DNA from: Methanosarcinales archaeon
Lineage (GTDB): Archaea; Halobacteriota; Methanosarcinia; Methanosarcinales; Methanogasteraceae
Direction: 5' to 3'
DNA: 7,422 nt
NCBI GenBank assembly: GCA_030605805.1
Contig: JAUWHQ010000012.1
Span: 1 to 7,422 of the forward strand
Each line of letters opens with the position of its first letter. Positions within the stretch are counted from its first letter, which is position 1. Of this stretch, positions 6,051-7,422 are shown piece after piece. The notes under the pieces are model-generated. The model ran no database searches and was not told the origin of the DNA. It worked only from the letters and a program-made list of their open reading frames with translations. A program made the translations under genes and the position numbers.

Positions 6051-7020
6051 GCCCCTGTTTTTTCTTCAGGTTCTTCATGTAGATCAGGAAAAAGCCAATG
6101 ATTGCGATTGCAAGCACGGCGATTACCGGGACTGGAATGCCTGACCGTATAGACGATTGTGTCTCACATACTGTCAGTTTCGTGTCGCCGGTGACCGCGC
6201 GATCGTGTTCAAGCACTAAAATCGCATTGAACGGGTGCAGGTACTGCTCGCCGCCTCTCTTGAAGATTACGGTATTGTTGTGGCTGGTGATGTCCTGAGT
6301 TACATCAAAATGGTCGAAATCCAGGTAGCCTCCTGTCTTCGCCCTTCCCACGTCCTTTCCAAGGAGTTTTGAGTTGAACCACAGTTCGTCAATCTCCCCA
6401 CCGGTTCCTGCGATCATCACAGTCCACAGGTCTGCTTTTTCGACCGTCTCCGTCTTTACATCTCCCGGGAATAACGCTTCTCCCTGATCTTTAGCGCCGC
6501 CATCGGCAACCGCCTTGCTGAGCGCATAATTCCCCTCATCGATCCAGAACCGGGTGTATGGCATGCTCTCGTTTTCGTAGACCGCTACGAGAAATATTCC
6601 GTAGGGGGCGCCGTTGTTGTTCTCATAAGTCGCCGAGATTGTGTTGAGTCCTTCATAAAACACAATCCCGGTGACATCGTACGCATAGCAGCAGACCCCC
6701 CATGCAGCAATGTAATCGGGTTCGTGGCGTGTTTTTAGCTCGTTATCGTTGATCAAGACCGTCAGCGTGTCTCCTTTGTTGTAGTTCCACATCGGCACAT
6801 ACAGGCGAGCGTAAATTATATTATCAGGAAGATCGAAATACTCGGTGTACGGGTCCGCATAAGTAAGTCCGTGTCCCCCGCTGACATGGACGCCGCCATG
6901 CAGACTGCCTGATGCGATGGTGTAGAGCGGAGTGCCACTGCCCCGCCACTCACCTGCCATCGCGGCTGGCGAGAAGATTGCGATGATGGCGATGATGGCG
7001 ACCGGAAGAACCGGAACCAT
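6043..7020 (-). CDS. DUF3344-type membrane-anchored surface protein, about 325 aa
   Basis: Counting from the ATG at 7020: residues 1-22 form a signal peptide (PVAIIAIIAIFSPAAMA, cut before GEW); 25-285 is the exported domain; 294-314 is a membrane helix (IPVPVIAVLAIAIIGFFLIY) with a basic cytoplasmic tail KNLKKKQGRG. The domain has the DUF3344 pattern: a GTPLYTIASGSLHGGVHV opening, IIYARLYVPMWN (68-79), a predicted beta sandwich, YDVTGIVFYEGLNTISATYENN (114-135) and GIFLVAVYEN (141-150). It holds a Cys-Cys pair (110-111) and Cys285. The molecular function of DUF3344 is unknown; its members are secreted or surface-bound. The frame stays open up to an ATG at 7245 (400 aa), which overlaps the ecfT stop as ATGA, but that extension is translated through a palindromic repeat and puts the signal peptide at residue 76, so I prefer 7020. 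No strong ribosome binding site precedes 7020. It is probably an extracellular part or partner of the ECF importer. Confidence 0.8.
   Translation of the reverse strand: MVPVLPVAIIAIIAIFSPAAMAGEWRGSGTPLYTIASGSLHGGVHVSGGHGLTYADPYTEYFDLPDNIIYARLYVPMWNYNKGDTLTVLINDNELKTRHEPDYIAAWGVCCYAYDVTGIVFYEGLNTISATYENNNGAPYGIFLVAVYENESMPYTRFWIDEGNYALSKAVADGGAKDQGEALFPGDVKTETVEKADLWTVMIAGTGGEIDELWFNSKLLGKDVGRAKTGGYLDFDHFDVTQDITSHNNTVIFKRGGEQYLHPFNAILVLEHDRAVTGDTKLTVCETQSSIRSGIPVPVIAVLAIAIIGFFLIYMKNLKKKQGRG
6980..7001 (-). repeat. 9-bp tandem repeat inside the signal peptide core
   Basis: GCGATGATG occurs twice head to tail and is followed by the first four bases of a third unit. On the coding strand each unit gives Ala-Ile-Ile, building AIIAIIAI in the signal peptide. 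A change in copy number would keep the frame and only alter the length of the hydrophobic core. Confidence 0.7.
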
Positions 7021-7108
7021 CAGTTTTCTGTAAAATCTAACCGTTTTTGTAATGGTCAGTTGGATGCATAACACCGCGACTGACATAAATGACATCGGTA
7101 GGAAATAA

Positions 7109-7181
7109 AACCACAGAGGACACAGAGGGACACGGAGGATCGATTTAAAAACTCTGTGCTCTCTGTGTCCTCTGTGGTTAA
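7109..7181. repeat. Dispersed palindromic repeat with CACAGAG units
   Basis: The arms 7109-7127 (AACCACAGAGGACACAGAG) and 7161-7179 are perfect reverse complements over 19 bases, and a further imperfect stem (CACGGAG at 7131-7137 against CTCTGTG at 7152-7158) leaves a short AT-rich loop. Each arm is itself built from two to three CACAGAG-like units about 9-10 bases apart. I recognise this as the widely scattered non-coding palindrome of bacteria and archaea whose translation gives the peptide NHRGHREHR, as it does here in the extended frame. It lies between ecfT and the DUF3344 gene. It may fold in the mRNA as a processing or attenuation hairpin, but no role is established. Confidence 0.9.
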
Positions 7182-7241
7182 ATCCGGTGGCTTTTACCAC
7201 TTGTGTGGGATCGATTTGACCGCAACAAAATATAGCCGTTT

Positions 7242-7422
7242 TCATGATCCCAGCCCCGGTGCGGTCCCACCGAAACCGATGGAACTTAGAATAAATCCGG
7301 ATATGACAAGTGTGATTGTGTAGATCAACATAATATAATCGCCCCGTCTCATCTGCAGTTCGTCAACAAACGTGCGGTTCTTTGTCGCACGAAACGCTCT
7401 CGCATCAGCGGCTATCGCAATC
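7242..7422 (-). CDS. ecfT: ECF transporter T-component (CbiQ/EcfT family), C-terminal 59 residues
   Basis: The frame is open from the right edge of the window and ends in TGA at 7242-7244; the N-terminal part lies outside. EcfT is the membrane scaffold that links the two ATPases to the substrate-binding S-component. The fragment begins IAIAADARAFRATKNRTFVD, corresponding to the ALEARGF...RT coupling-helix signature with Ala-Arg-Ala instead of Ala-Arg-Gly. It continues ELQMRRGDYIM, a final membrane helix LIYTITLVISGFILSSIGF and a short end GGTAPGLGS, as in the usual C-terminus of this family. Its stop overlaps an ATG at 7245 by four bases, but the real next gene probably starts about 220 bases on. 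The same strand and order (T-component, surface protein, S-component) suggest one operon; ATPase genes would be expected further right. Confidence 0.8.
   Translation of the reverse strand, partial: IAIAADARAFRATKNRTFVDELQMRRGDYIMLIYTITLVISGFILSSIGFGGTAPGLGS

Overview
The window looks like chromosomal DNA of a methanogen-related euryarchaeon. The main evidence is a membrane-anchored DUF3344-type surface protein, a family I know mainly from methanogenic archaea and their relatives. It sits in an ECF-transporter operon, and an undivided archaeal-style CarB lies next to it. No 16S rRNA or other lineage marker is present, so this placement is an inference.

Layout: (1) 1-3120, plus strand: carbamoyl-phosphate synthase large subunit (carB), lacking only about the first 29 codons, which lie left of the window. 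(2) 3121-3520: non-coding convergent region. It holds a G-rich tract, a doubtful 32-codon ORF, the first copy of a repeat of about 85 bp and a perfect GC hairpin. (3) 3521-4663, minus strand: two genes in markedly AT-rich DNA, an SDH-family Clp-fold serine protease followed by a small basic protein. (4) 4664-4937: a likely promoter and ribosome binding site for the protease, then the second, degraded copy of the same repeat in the same orientation. The two copies bracket the AT-rich pair, which looks like an acquired cassette placed between two convergent older transcription units. (5) 4938-7422, minus strand: part of an ECF-transporter operon in the order ecfT (C-terminal end only), DUF3344 surface protein, then an S-component of the YkoE type fused behind a secreted Ig-like domain. 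A dispersed palindromic repeat of about 70 bp sits between ecfT and the DUF3344 gene and blurs the latter's start.

How the genes work together: CarB makes carbamoyl phosphate for pyrimidine and arginine synthesis and is unrelated to its neighbours. The minus-strand operon is the most unusual part. The EcfT fragment carries the typical Ala-Arg coupling signature and the YkoE-like domain carries RKPG and AxxxA motifs, so the two should meet in an ECF vitamin or metabolite importer. Both the S-component and the DUF3344 protein put large beta-rich domains outside the membrane. This suggests an ECF importer with a built-in extracellular capture or cell-envelope module. The substrate cannot be read from the sequence; the ATPase genes are not in the window and may lie beyond its right edge.
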